A stretch of 64,000 nucleotides of DNA. Origin: Parelaphostrongylus tenuis. Taxonomy: Eukaryota; Nematoda; Chromadorea; Rhabditida; Metastrongylidae. The stretch's first letter is position 1. The number at the start of each line of letters is the position of its first letter. Shown one piece after another: positions 44,630-59,100 of the stretch. The DNA lies in NCBI GenBank assembly GCA_019055375.1, contig JAHQIW010003703.1, positions 124,001 to 188,000 on the forward strand, given 5' to 3'. Below the pieces are notes generated by a model. That model saw only the letters and a list, made by a program, of their open reading frames with translations, did no database searches and was not told the origin of the DNA. Both the position numbers and the translations under genes were made by a program.

Positions 44630-46003
44630 GGTGCTAAGGTGGTGCATCTTTGTTATAGCGTTACTTGACTGATCCCCAGTATACACTCTATAGAACTCGC
44701 CTACAATATTAAGAGTGAACGTAATAAAATGCTATTTCACATGCCTGTTAATCGCTAACAACAATCCTTGTTTACCCAACGACTATCGAATAGATTCTCA
44801 TTGTGATGCAGGGATCTTACTATTACTGCTATCAAGTTGGTAATAAACCTCAGTCTGATACCTAGCTGGGTTTCTACTAAAAGCGTTACTTTTGTTTTCA
44901 CTTTGTAGACATTTTTTGTTTGTGTTCATTGATCTGCGCAATGTTTACTTAGTGAGAAAAGTAATGGCTTACAGTCGTCATCGCTATCCGAACTGATGGC
45001 CGTTCCAAATTGCGCGTCACGCTCCATCTCTCACGAATTTGTTGTGGTTTCGATAGGCACTGGCTGTTGTTAGAGAAGAAATCCTGGACTCCCATGTATT
45101 TCTCACTCACATATTTCAGCGGTAACTCGCTTGCATTGGCTGCGTGTTGAATTGCTAGTGATTGTAAATGTTTTCACTTTCCATGTATTTCGACATCTAC
45201 ACGTTATTAGTGTCACTAACATCCTATCCATAATTCAGCGGAATAAGAATGCACGTCAAACAAAACTTTCACCTGAACAAACACAAGTCTCATCTCATAG
45301 TACAAGGAGAATGATCACAGATTTTCTTCCAGACAAGCACATAGCATTAATCAAGATTCTTTTGCATTATTCGAATTATCACACGCGACAGTTGGTTGTT
45401 TTTGATCTGTATATATCTCACTTTTTGCAAGTACTTGAATATTTGCGGTTTCTGCCAAGCCTGTTCCAGCCAACCCGTGGAATCAACGCCAATCCTCAAC
45501 ACCCGATAGACTCTTCCTAACCGAGGCGAGTACTGGCTCAATGGTGTGGCCTCATGACCTCGCAGCGATACATTGATTAACACATAGCTAGCTAGTCGCA
45601 TAATTAGTCTCAGCATTCACCTCAATACTCTTTGCGTGTCGACGCTGTAATGGCAAAACTATTCGCCCATGTCATCCTGTCAAATTAATGTTTTCGACAA
45701 TACGAAATGTCATTCTATAAAGTTTTTCTTATAAATTTCATTTGAGAGTTATCGAGGCGAGAAAAACGTTCTGCTCCTTTGTATTTTAATTTATTGGATG
45801 AGGAAAATGTTTTTACTACTCCGTTGCTTTGAGATAACTCTACCATTCTTTGTCATTTTCCTTCCTTTTACAGCATCATGAATCAAATGATATATGGTTT
45901 TCTTCTACGTGAAAAAATTGGTATTCTTCTTTTTTTTCTTTCTAGGTCTAATCACGCTTCATGATGTTGCGGTGTTTGATCGGTTACTGACTGTTTGAAT
46001 AAC
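44630..46003. other. Upstream region of the Tincar-like gene
   Basis: AT-rich. A 129-codon + frame at 45131-45520 has no recognisable domain or splice support. Core promoter elements cannot be assigned. Confidence 0.35.
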
Positions 46004-46004
46004 T

Positions 46005-46014
46005 GACATTTCAG
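46005..46014 (+). promoter_or_regulatory. Possible trans-splice acceptor upstream of the Tincar-like gene
   Basis: TGACATTTCAG matches the nematode acceptor consensus and lies 120 bp before the proposed ATG with no donor between. Two short upstream ATGs follow it, which weakens the call. Confidence 0.2.
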
Positions 46015-46133
46015 ATCATCGTGCATGCTGCGCACATGTAACTGGTTACCTAGATTGCTGCACGTTCAATTTCCAGCTATAGCTTCAAGTACTTCTATAG
46101 CTGAACAAACGTTAGCTTAAACCATTCACTACA

Positions 46134-46237
46134 ATGGGATGCACGTTTCGTGCTCACTTAAATCATATCTGCTCCATATGGTACACTGTGCTAGTATTAT
46201 GCATTCAGAGCTATCTCCTCTACTTGGGTTTCGAGAG
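46134..46237 (+). CDS. Tincar-like gene, exon 1
   Basis: Reads MGCTFRAHLNHICSIWYTVL and the rest of span 1; GTAAGT donor, phase 2. Confidence 0.75.
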
Positions 46238-47140
46238 GTAAGTCGTGTTTTTGATCTGTTTACGAATTACTTCTAGATTCATCTATGAATTAATCCTCCT
46301 GCGCCATACGTCGTATTGTTGATTAAACTTCTACATCACTAGTTGCTTTTCACATCCTTGGAAAATTTTCCATTTCTATATCATTTTTGCATAGTTCTCA
46401 GAATTGGCAGTGGTTCAAATTTTCAAACTTTGCTATGAATCTAGGTACAAACTGTATACGGAGATGAAATGGCCGACAGGCGGCTACCCGCATGCATGGC
46501 TCACTATCTACATTACTCTTTACGCTGCCTGCATTCCGTTGTCTTTACTTTTCTTTTCGTTTGGTTTTTTCAAATCTGGAAATATTGCTGGAGATAATGA
46601 GAAATTGGCTGATAGAGAAGATCGCGTTATTGAACTTTCTCCTAATCAAAAAGGAGAAAAATCAGGTAAATGAAAATTTTCTCTTGTAGACGTATGCTTA
46701 TGTATTCAGGAATAGCCATACTTTTATTTGTGTGACTAAATTTTTATACGACGGTGTTTGCTAAACCTCAAAGTAAATGAATCGGTCAGCAATTTAACCT
46801 ATTTGTTTTCTCCACTTACCAGAATCACACACGAAACCGCGTGTTTTAAATAGGGCATGAGTGATATCTCGTATTGTTAACTTTTCACGGCATGTTCAGT
46901 CTTTACGTAACGTATTGTATGATATATTCAATTCATCTAGAAAATGGCTGAACGAAGTTTAAAAGCTGAAATAAATTGAAAATTTAGAATCAACACATTT
47001 TTGCCTCTGTGACATTCACTTTCAAAATTTGATGTGGTGGAATTTACGGCATAAAGCATGCTCATATGTTCTCACACATGAGATGAAAATTCCAATCGTC
47101 TAGCGTCGAGGGTCTTCATGCTTCTTGCTCACACTAATAA

Positions 47141-47191
<51 letters not shown>

Positions 47192-50100
47192 GCACGTTCA
47201 TATATGCGTGTCATATATTCCTTGATACACACTGATAGCTTATCTCAAAATCGATCCAGTAGTAACGCTACTTTTGAAAACGAAACATGACGTGGATCTA
47301 AGGACAGAGTGTAAATGGTCTCTGGAGAAATTGAAAACCTTCTAAAGTAGATGCGATTGACAAAGTCTTGAAAGGCGTGTTCACTTTGGGAGCTCCTACT
47401 CTTTAGTCAATTTGCATTTGATCATTGTGTGCAAACTAAATGCAATTTATTCTTGAAAGACTTGGTTAGAGATCGGTTTTCAGACAGAAAACCTTTTTCA
47501 CTAAGGATAAGTCGGCGTAAGAGCGCTAATCAGCTGTTCATGTGCATCTCGCCTCATCATTCCATTCCTACTTTGGGTGCTGTATCTTCCGTTTTTCTCG
47601 TGGAATACCTCTATGAAAAATTGAAGACACTATCAACAATAGAATGAAGTTAGCTAAGACAAACTCTTATTTCCATTGCAGTCGGAAACATTATTCAGGC
47701 AAATCTAATTGTACTGAAGCTTTTTACTTCGCCAACGTGAAGATCCATGCTGATTATCTCTCATTAATAATTATAGAGCTACGTAGTAAATTAAAGAAAT
47801 TTCAGGATGTCTTCATGCAGTGAAGTCTTGCTGGCAACACAGTCCACCAATGCCGCAACAGATTCATATCATCATTGCTATCTGTCAACTGGTTGCGCAG
47901 CAATTTATGATTGCTCAGTTTTGTCGTCATGGATTTGTGAACTCTGGTACGATGAAGGTTTATGATAGGCTCAATTACACTGCGAAAACTCATCGTGCGC
48001 TCATAAGTCTGGCTACAAAATCGATACTTAAACTACTCTTGTGCACTATGCATGGCGTGTAGATTAGGCACATGTGGGAGCGTCCCTATTGTCTGCATTC
48101 GAATGCATTGGGAAATAGCATTGGTTGAGTGACCACAAAGGTTATTAGATCTCGTAATAAGTTGTAACGTTGGAATTGTTAGTAATGTCTAGTACCACTA
48201 CTCAAGAGACGATATCGAGTTGAGACATTCTCGAGTCCTTGCTTCTTCCGCTTTGAGAATAAGCTTGCTGTCAAATCTTTAGCGTACGCACTACGAATCT
48301 AAGTCCCTGAAAAACTAGTTTAGCTGTCCTTCACAGTTTGAGTTCTGAATGCTGTCGACACTATATTAAAATGCAAAGCTTTTCCAAAATTTGTACGTAT
48401 CAGGGAAGCGAACTTTCTACACATTTCAGTTCAATTCTGCTTAAATAGCGAAGTGAAATCTAGTTTCTCTGTTTTTACTGAACGCTTGCTAGCATCTTTA
48501 TGTCATCAAAACTCCTTTCTCATTAAGAGCCTACTAAGGTGGCCAATCACAGAAAAACAATAACTGCTCCGTAAATATCAAGTCTTCTCATAAGTCTTGG
48601 CATGAGAGCAATAAACACCAATTTATTAACCAGAAGTAATTGAATTGCTCAATAATACTACTCAAAGTAGGCGCCATCAGCCTGAACACATTTCTGCATC
48701 TTTCAAGTAACAAACCAACACCTCACTCATAAAACTCGTTAACCTTGGATTCAAGAAAAGTTTTCAATCCTCGGAATTCTTCTTGCTCAAAAAGTGTCCC
48801 AGCTGGCGAAAGAAGTGATAGTCAGATGGCGGCAAGTCAGGTCTGTACGGCAAATGATCCAGTGATTGCTAGCCCAAATTGTTCAACTTCCTCTTCGTCA
48901 ATTTGGCGACATGCAGTCTTGCAATTTCTTGAAGCAGGATGAGACTGCGGTAACTTTAAGTTGGTGCTGCCAAAGCGAAACTCAGCAAAAAACCTGAACG
49001 TTGTTGGCCTAGACAGAAATTTTTGAGCTTCAGCTCCGTTGATGTTCACGAGGGCGGTAGTGCATTGCGTCGCAGCTCATGCTCGCAAAGCAGCAAATTG
49101 CGATAAAGACTCGGTTGAAAGGCATTCATGCTGCAAGCCAAATGAAAGCTCAGAAAATTCTGCACAAAGCGTCGTGTTGTTAAGCAATTTTAATAACTGC
49201 GGGTAAATAAGTTCGGTGTTTATCGCTCTAGTGCCAAAACTTATGAGAAGACCGAATAAATATTAGACTGAAAGTTATGCTTTGCCTACTCAATACCGTT
49301 ACACATATGCAGTACGCCAATATACACTGCCCTGTAGTTTCATTTTTCCATTTACTAATAAGGGTTTTTAGGTGAAATTCTATTGAATTCTTATGTTTTA
49401 TGTTTTCTTTCACGGTGGCTTTTAGCCCCCTTTGAAAACTGCTTGTAAGCTGTAGCGAAATTGCTTGAACAAAATAGAGGAAATGAGTCTGAAATGCTAT
49501 GATCCCTTTCTAGTTTTCATAGACTGCAAGTTTTTCTGTAATACAATGTGCGTGTTTGAGAACCGTCATAACTGAGAGCGTCTGGAGGGGATATGCGCGT
49601 TGAGTTAGCAGAGGTCGTGTTTACATTATGCAATGAGCAGATGTCACACATCTGCGTGAGCAAACGTCCTTTCAAGAGTGTTTCCTATTGTAGTGGTAGT
49701 TTTTCGGGTTTTTCGAGTATGAACACAGAAGATAGGAAGCTCTGCGATCATTAGTAGAATCAATATTGGAAGTTTGGACGCTTATAGACGTGTTATAGAT
49801 GTCAGAGTTCAACAAAACTAAAGTATTACGGAATGCTGAGTCGTTGCAGAGCATAATAGAGTATCAAAGCAAGTAAACCGCTGACATATCAACCTTAAAA
49901 AGTCTTAGACCATTCTCTCAGAGTATCGAGACAGTTCGAGTTAAATGTTCTCTGTGCACTTTTACTGTGAGAAACTGCTTAGCAAAATTAGGAAGAGATC
50001 GGTGTCATAATCCTTCACTAATTTTCCCTTCGCAGAGATTATGTGTGGCAATGAAAGAGCTTATCTCGATGCTAAGCTAAGCTCAACGGGCAAAAAATAA

Positions 50101-53100
50101 TTCAAAACTGGAAGAAGTTTTGTAGCATATGCTTGTGAAATTACAACACAGTTAAACTTTCTCAACTACGTTATCTTTTTCCAAGTAAGAGCAGTCTCTC
50201 TCGTGTGTTTAATGGGCTCTCCAGATATTGTTTTCGATGACTGATTCGATTGATATGCGGGTTTTTTACACGTGTCAACCGTTGTGAAAAATTAGTGACC
50301 CATCTATAGTTTCGTGTTCTAACCTATTAGAAAAGTTTAACCACTTGGCACCAGTACTGATGTACATAAGAAAGTACGTCGCATTCTTTGACTTCCTTAA
50401 CAATCGATCAGAAGTAGTATGGGTAGCGAAATATGCTCTTATCGTCGTAAAAACTTCTTTACACAAGAGTAGTCTAACAATGTAAATAAAGAAGTAAACT
50501 CGGTCAGTGTGCTTTAATCAGAGGTAGTCGAGCGAATACTGGAGTTTCTAGACATGAAACTGAAAAACGGCAAATCCCAGAACGTGGGTATCATGAAAAT
50601 TTGCTACGCGGTTATGCGCTCATTCACGTGAAATCAGTGTATGTTCGGAATGTTCATCACGTTAATCTACTTGAAGACCTGATATCTCCATTCAAATAAA
50701 AACGGCGTGATTATGATCTGGCGTCAATGTCAGGTAAAACAGCTAGTTTCCACTAAGTCTTAGCTGAATTTGATTGCAAAAAATTCTAATGAGTAAGAGA
50801 TGACGTAGTCGCGTATCCAGTTTGAAATTTCAGTTGGCAGACGCGTTGAATCATCAAATCATACTAACCATGTATAAAAGTTAGATCAGTTCTACCAAAG
50901 AAATGCATAATTTTATGATCTTTTTACAGAGAAGCAAGAACTCCTTGCAATTAGCTCTTAAAGTATTCTCTGGTTCGTCAAACAGTATAGTTCCCTAAGT
51001 ATGTTAAGTTTTGTTTTCAGGTGATTTCTTGAACACCGAGTTAGATTTTGTATACCAGCGTGCTCGGCAACTGATTACAAATCTGCCAATGGGTGAAACA
51101 CGTCTTGCGGGATTCCAAATTACGGCTGAAGAGCTTCGTGGATCTCCACTAGCTCCCAACTTGCTGCCACGTACGTGATCCACTTTCTGCTATCGTGCGC
51201 ACTGGTAATAAAACACATTTCCAGTGTTGATGAACTTTCGTCTATTTGGAATTCCGCTTGAATTCGTAAATTTCATCATCGCCCTTATTGCCTATGCTTC
51301 TTCCTATCCGGCCGTCTTTTGGCGTGTATCAAAGTCATTCAGGTATGAAGAAAAGTCTTCTTTTATTCTATTCTATTCTAATCCATCTTCTAATTCTAAA
51401 AAATACATTGGTTTCAGCCTCATTTTCTCCTTCCACATGTTCATTCACTGCGTCGCAATGATCTGGGGATATCTAGGATTTAGTGTCTTGTTCAGGATAC
51501 AAGAAACCAACTACTATAGCCTGCGTCCAGTTGGACTTGGTAGCTTTCTTCAGTATAAAGAAATTAGGTTTTGAGAAAAGTAGTATTATGAAATAAGTTA
51601 GACATGATAGCAATATGATCTCAGCGAACCTGTATTTCGAACTAGATTTCTCCTCAAAAGAAACCTCGAACATTATTAGACAATATCTTTCTCAACAAAT
51701 ATGTGAAAACTACGTATGAATTTGGAATATTTACCACATTTCTGAAGTGATTGGTCTAACCAATAATTTGTTTAGACTCAGTTTTTTTTCACAGATTGGT
51801 GATGAAACTAAAAAATCTGTTGAAACAAAATGCTCAACATTTTTCGATTAATTTTACTCTTTTTTCAACATTTTGATCAGTTTCGTCACTTGGTTTGCAA
51901 CAAATCCTAAGAGCTTCTTTCAGTCTCCGTTTATATTTATTGCCTAAATCTATTACATCTGAATCTTGGGGTTAATCACACGGCACTTCTACTTTGCCGT
52001 TTTCCAAAGTTTTGAAGGTGTTCTTCTTAGGGCAGTACCTAGTGCAGTCTCGCAACTGGCCATTCTATCACCCGTACGCCATAATCGCAACATTCGTCGC
52101 ATCCTTAGTTCTTATGACAATGGGACCGATCGCCCTCTACTCCTATGGATACAACAAATACTTCGTAAGCATTTCTAGTGCTAAAGAGATTGTACGAAAA
52201 CATCGTTTTCGAGAATGAAATATTTTGATGGTATAATAGAATAATTGTCTCTAAGTGCAAGACTGATAGTGAAACCATTTGAATACTTTTTTAAAATCCC
52301 AACAATTCACGTGAAGGGATTTTTAGTTTTTGTTTTACTTTCCAGTGGCCTCGCCGCGTCATTTCTTGCTTCTTTCTCATTCTTTTCGCAAATTTGGATT
52401 CTGGTTTGAAATAATTTGCAAGCTTAGTGGTTTGTAAACGATCAGATTCAATTGTGACTGGACCCTTGCCGTGAAGCTACCGTTAGATGAACTCTTCAAT
52501 AATAGAAGCTGCCGACTAGTGCGCTTTTAATATGCTCGTTGCTTAGTGGTATGTCTTAGTTTCACAAAACTCCATGAACGCGGCAAATATTCTGGCAAAA
52601 GCGATGGAAGTTACATTACTAACATTAATAATTGAAGGTGAACGTGATGAATTATCAAGCCAAGAACCATCTTTGTATGAGCAATTCTGGTGCTCAGAGC
52701 GATTATAGCGATTACAAGCGTCGTAACTACACCCGGCTACCAAGTCGTGAGCTTTGCTGTGATGGGTTAGTTTATTTTAAACTATAAATCGCTAAATTAC
52801 GTCTCAATGTTACGGTCTATTCTGCGAAAGAAAACTCTCACTTTCTCCATAAGGACGCTTTTACTGTGGTAAAACTTGCTTTACATCCCACCGTATTACT
52901 GATTTACATGTTCTTTCGATGGTCGAGTGACAAGCAACCGCCATCAAACTCTCCCGCTCTCGCTTTCGCGTACAAATATTCCAGTAAATTTCAGTTGCAG
53001 TTAATATGTGTAAAACCTATTATTCTCCTAATTTTGAAGAACCCTGCCCATGCTGACTGCTGCATTCCAGTTGTGCATTGGAAGTGCCCTGAAACTAATC

Positions 53101-56100
53101 GAAATTGTGTCTGTCCGTCAGTAGTTTCCTAGAAGCATCACTAATTTGTCTACCTGAGTTTTGACATCTTGGCATATCCTTCCAAAGATGAGTAATGCTT
53201 AGTAATTAAACTAGGAAAATAACGATATTTTAGTACAGAAATCGTACATTAGTTAATGGCTATTTTCTCACTCCATGAATTTTTCACTAGAAAAGAAACA
53301 ATTTTATGTGCAAATTAGTGAAACCACTTTTATATATGTTCTAGAGCGTTCAGCTATAATATTCGTTTCTCAAAGAGCCAATAAATGACCTCAGAAAAAG
53401 AGCCCGGCGAACATTCCACCGTATGACGAAGATGGATGGAATTTTCGATGGTGTTCGTTCGTGTCAGTCCTCCCGGATTAGCGGAAGTAACGACTTTATA
53501 GAAAAATAAGCGGAAAAAAAGCAAAAAGATTTTACAGTAAAGTCACACATATGGTAATCTCTATGAGGCAGATCACATTTTGAATTATAAGTGATTTCAT
53601 TTGCGTACACAATGATTTTTTCTTAACTAATGTTACGCAAAATTTCTTGTCATTATGTCAATATTAGCTTGTCTCATATATTGCTTACACTGTTGTTTTA
53701 ATCGGTTTTTCTTGTTCCATCAAAAGATCGGTTAATGCTGTATGGCTGTGATATGTTGGATAATGTTTTAATGGTTTGGGCAGACTTTGATTATGGCCGT
53801 AACACCATCGCTCATTATATAGATGGAATGGGCTACCTCAAAGTGATGTCTCGATGAACACCTTTTGCATTGACCGACCACGACCGCGCTTTGCGGTGGC
53901 CGTCTGCGAGGGTTTTCTGCTGCTACCATAAATGCACGACTTTATCAAGTTAATTATCATTGGATACTCGCGGCAAAGAAGCATCAGCTCAACCAATGTA
54001 CAAGATCCATGCTCGAATGATTATGCTCTTGGTTTTTTTGGAATTGGCACCGGATGCTGTTTGGAAGCTGCTTAAGAACAACTAGACAGTCAGTGCCGAC
54101 ATCCACGAGAAAAGACTATGAAAATTGAGCGAGTAGCAGCAATGCGCGTGAAACGTCCGAAACGACTCGGTGTCGCGCTTCTCTAGAATAAATTCTCACA
54201 TTGCATAAACTACTATTCCGGAGAAACTGGGCTAAAACACGGTACCAGATCTACCATATTATCTCGGTGTTCCTCTATCGATCATCTCTTCCACGCCAAA
54301 AGCAGTATCTGCCGAAGAAAGGAGTTAGAGACTACAACCAACTCAAAAATGACCTTATCAACTTCCTTGATCGCAAAGCTCATTCATTCTGAGAGGAAGA
54401 CATACACCACTCCCTGCCCACAAATGGTTTTATATCGTTAATCTTGATGGTAATCATATTGCTGATCATTTGATTTCTCCAAGTAACCAGGAACTGAATT
54501 GACAAAAGTGTTAAAATGTTCAAAAAATTATGGGAGAGTCAAACATATTTTCGATCCATGATCACCATAACTGCGAGTTCATCTGAGAATACGAAATTAA
54601 AAGTCAGAGCGATGTGTATATAGCGTAATCACTTGAATTGATCCGTTCCACCCTGGGATCCCATCAATCATTTAAATAATTCAGTTCGATATCAATAATG
54701 TACATGATCATATTCATTCTATCCGTTTCAAATCTGCCAGTAAGCTGCCTCGAATTATCACCAAGGGTAGCACACGTTTTCTATAAAAATTGTTGTTCCC
54801 TGTTTTTTTTTTATCACGAGTATATCCGAGAAAAATTTGCTTAATTCTGTCGTAGAGTTGGGTTTGGTGTTGTTAGCTGGTCGGGCTTCCGTGGACCATA
54901 CGTCTTTCCTACCTATTGGGGGCGATAACGTTAGGCTCAATCCTTCTTTATTGTACTTTTCGTCATTTTGACACTTACTTGTAGTATTATGTCTGCAACA
55001 ACGTCCATCATACATGTGCAATATATTATCAATTCGATACATCAAAGCGAGAAGTACTTTTCAATAATGCACTTGCCCACCACAGTATTTGTTATGTTAC
55101 TTTTGCTCCATTGAATCCTCTCGCACGACTGACCAGCTCGATGGTCCCCACATGAAGCAGTTTTATTAACTGTGCTCGCATACAGAACGAAATGCCCGAC
55201 ATCTCATACGCACTAGCTGTAAAGTTAACGCCCTCTTCAACTTCAAAACAACATTTTGTTTCATGTTAAGCTTTAATGATTTTAGTGGGCGCACTCAAAA
55301 TCTACTTGTCTTTTCCTTCGACACGCAAGATCTATTATTCAACCGGGATATGGAATGAAGCTTCTGAAATCATCTAGATGTGATTTTCTCTAATTTCATG
55401 GGATAGGATAGGACAGTTTTCCTTAATGGTAGCGTTTGCGGAGTACTTGGCTCTGCTGGATTCTACTTGTTCTGATTCTTTTCCCGCGAATCTCAATTCT
55501 AAGCGTGCTCAAATTTACCGATCACTCAATGGTAATAATCCTGACAGCGTATTTTAAGCCTTTTATGAAGTCTGTGATAGCACTTATACAGTGTTAGACA
55601 CGTGTTTTGGCCTTTCAACTTCATCAGTATCACGTTGTCTACGGCTACTCGCCTCCTACTTTAGGGAATCGTAACCGTTCAAGTTATACTTTCCGTAAGG
55701 TGACAGGATAACCGTGGAACTCTTTTCAGAGTGATTGATTGTATGTGTCGTATGCTTGGCTTACGGTATATTTTATATATATATTATATATATATATATA
55801 CATTTATATGCATACGTACACTATATACACGTATGTATATATAAATATATATGCGTAAATATCGACACTTTCAATCGACTATTTTGAGACCTCTTTTGGA
55901 AAAAAAAATATTTATATAATTCAAAAGAGGTCTCAAAATAGTCGATTGGAAGTGTTGATATACATATATATAATCATCCCAACAACATGTTTCAAGCCTA
56001 TAATGAGGTCTGTTATGGCAGTTATACAGTGCTAGGCATACAAAAGAATGCCGCGGTTATCTTGTCACTTTACGCAAATCCTTATGATAGTGGGCGAGTA

Positions 56101-59100
56101 GCCGAAAGCAGCGTGCTGGTGATGAGGTCGAAAGGCTAATACACGTGTCTAGCACTGTATAAGTGCCATGGTAGACCTTATAAAAGACTTAAAATTTACT
56201 GTTACGATGAATTATATGTTTTAAGCGAGCTCGAAATAGTCGATTGGAAGTTTTAATATATCAATGAGAATAATATCATATACTTGAGGAGATAGACCGA
56301 GGCGTTTTCATAAATCTATGTTCTGCTCAATACTACAAATAGTTTGTGTATGTTGATTGATTGAGCCTGTAGCACGAGTTTGCAAACAAAAAATTTTTGG
56401 CTAACGTATAGCTAGGTCGTCGTCTTCCCAAAAAAAAAAACAATGAATTGGTAGTAGCAGTTCAAAAGAAAATCGGTTCTCAAAATATTACTACGCTTGT
56501 ACTAGCTGGTAATTTATACCGACTTACGCATGATAGCTTGCGCAAAGACAAATTCGCCTGTTGGCGGGTAAATTAGCAGTTGGCATGCACTTCATCCTGT
56601 GTATAAGGACATCGCCGAGTCGGGTTCTTCATACGAGCGAAGATTTTCCACTGAAGAAGGTTAGAGTCGAACGAAACGAAAGTAGAAATTCACAACGAGG
56701 ACGATCGACTGTGGCCAATCGACTTAAATTATCGGCTCTGAATGAAATCAGGGCGTTGAAGAGTTAGCCGAGTGAATTTAGATTAGCAACTCCGTGCCAC
56801 AGGCTTGATCAAAGATAAAAATGGGCTCTTATTAGTTTTGTAGCACAGTAGTAGAAACTAATATCTTTCGTTGGACGAGAATTTCTAATAAGATTGCTAG
56901 TTATTTTTCGAAAGTTAAATCTTTGGCTAGCACGAAATATGGTCGCTTTTCGCAAAGACCCTTCTATATGCTGTAAAAAATTTAAAATAAAATTGTGTTC
57001 TACATCGGCCCTGCGATTCGAGTATTTCTTCGCTTGAAGCACAAAAAGCACATGAACGTGTACAGAAAATCTTCTAATATCAGCTTCATGCGTTTAATCT
57101 GGAGTTTCTTCCAAAGCGGAGAAAAAATTTACAATCGAATAGAAAATCGCACTTCTCATGTGATCCTCATGATCATCATCGATCGGTGCTCGTGGCAGCA
57201 CCCCTCGCTCCTCTGCTCCGCAGCCCGTGAATGAGCTAACAAAAACATGCCTTCGTAGGTGAATCGGTGTTATTTTTCCTGCTACACTGTAGAGAAACGT
57301 TTTTTCCAAAAAAAAGCACATCCTCGGAAACGTCGAATCTTGCGCTATCGAATGATTACTGATTTTTTGAGAAAAGAGCTCTGTACTGCGAGAAATATGC
57401 ATGTGTGAGACACAAATGTTTTCCTTTTGCTGAAGCATCATAAAAAGACTTCTCAAGAAACGGTCACATACTGAGCTAGCGAGAAATTTAAGCTTCCGAG
57501 TAATTACTAACCCGCATAAAAAACTCTTGTCCAACGAAAGGGTTCGGTTTCTAATTCTGTGCTACCAAACGGAAAGTTACCGAAAAATGTATGAATGCTA
57601 ACGCCGAGTTCAAAATATAGTCAGTTTTTGAAAAACTGTAAATGGTATTGCTTATATTTACTATTCTAATGGTAAACTTTAATGCTACATTATGTTGATA
57701 ATGATACCGCTATTATGAATACTGCAGTAGTCAAAAAACCATATCGCTCGAAAGGGAAACTTTGTTCACTACTCATTGTGTTTGAGGCTATTTTAGTAAT
57801 GGTCATAAGGGATATGCTCTTTTCTGTACATAAAGTTCAAGTTCTACGTAAAAATCGTTGGTTCTACGTAAAAAGTGTACACTGCAAAAAGATACAGGTT
57901 GCGAAAAAATTTTTTGAGCGGAGTGTACACTCTAATAAGGGCGTAGTTGGTGTTCTTGCGTTAGAATATTCTAGTATTCTCCTAACCAGCAATACTTCTG
58001 GAAGACGATGTCGTTTTATACACTCATCGTTAGCAACAGTGTCGCCACGTGAGGAACACTATCTATCAAAAACCGATTTTGAAAGTTATTGAATAAAGAA
58101 CATAGATCTCTTGGACCCCATTTCTGGATGAACATCTTTAATCGATAATAATCGATCATGTACAAAAGTTATAGCAAAAAAAGCGTTTATACAGCCTCTG
58201 AAAAGCCTCTGAAACAAAACAAGCCTCTGAAAAGGAGATGCATGGAAATCAACACAGTTTAGGATTTGTATATCAACTCGCCTCCATTTGTTAATTTTGA
58301 TATTTTATAAAATTTAGTATGTCAGTGGTGTTGGGCTTATTATATTGTTAATTCACTTTTACATAATTTCGTTATATTCATATTGCAGATATGCACCACA
58401 TACAATTGCTATTGTACTTCTTGTGTTAATTGTCATTATACGAGCCCCAACAATATATGCCCTCATGATTCTCTATCAGGTAAATTTTTTTCCAAGGAAT
58501 TGACAAAATGAAGTGTTAAAAGGATTGAACTCATCGGAAGCAGAAATTTGATGGTGAGGTGATTTTGAACTATTTCAGCATGAAGAGAAGCCACTTCTAT
58601 TGACATGCATCGTTGTTGACGTTGTTTATTTGTTTACATGGATTTTACTTTGGTTGATGCTGACGTTGAAGAGAGAATGGTCGTTTGATATCGCTCACGC
58701 GGTGCATCAAATTTATGCTCTCCAGGTGACTGTCAGAATTAATGGAAGCGCGTTCTCATAGTACAATTTTTTAACTTCTTATTTGCACTTTTTGATATGT
58801 GTTTTACTTTAACCTTGTTGCACCTTATTTTTATGATATCTAGCCCTTTTAAGTAGAGAGAGCATTACAATTTTTCGTTATTCGAAATTTGTATATATAC
58901 CTAATGATGTGTAGTGACGTGCAAGACTTTTGCGTCAGGCGAGACTCAAACCCGTATTTTATCCTATCCGAGAGCGCGTGCTCTCATCTATCGCACTGCT
59001 TTGCCACTACTCTTTCTACGCTATAACTCATTTGTCTCTCAGCGACAAACCGTCAACGGTTTGGTCTAAGTAGTCGATATCGAAATTTAACCCAGTCAAG

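Larger units (their letters stand above)
55540..56245. mobile_element. Palindromic cluster of Penelope-like terminal sequences in intron 8
   Basis: A minus-oriented terminus (about 55540-55680), a partial second copy (about 55990-56045) and a plus-oriented one (about 56085-56220) share the ACACGTGTCTA and GCACTGTATAAGTGC-type blocks and the GGCGAGTAGCC block, in inverted order. Between them lie TA-rich DNA and a 40-bp-arm hairpin. A third copy of the hairpin sequence (AATAGTCGATTGGAAGT) is at about 56237. No ORF. Confidence 0.6.

Noticed and set aside
57682..58092. 136-codon + open frame in intron 8
   Set aside because: No homology by eye, no splice sites in matching phase with the flanking exons, and no start context; not called as a gene.
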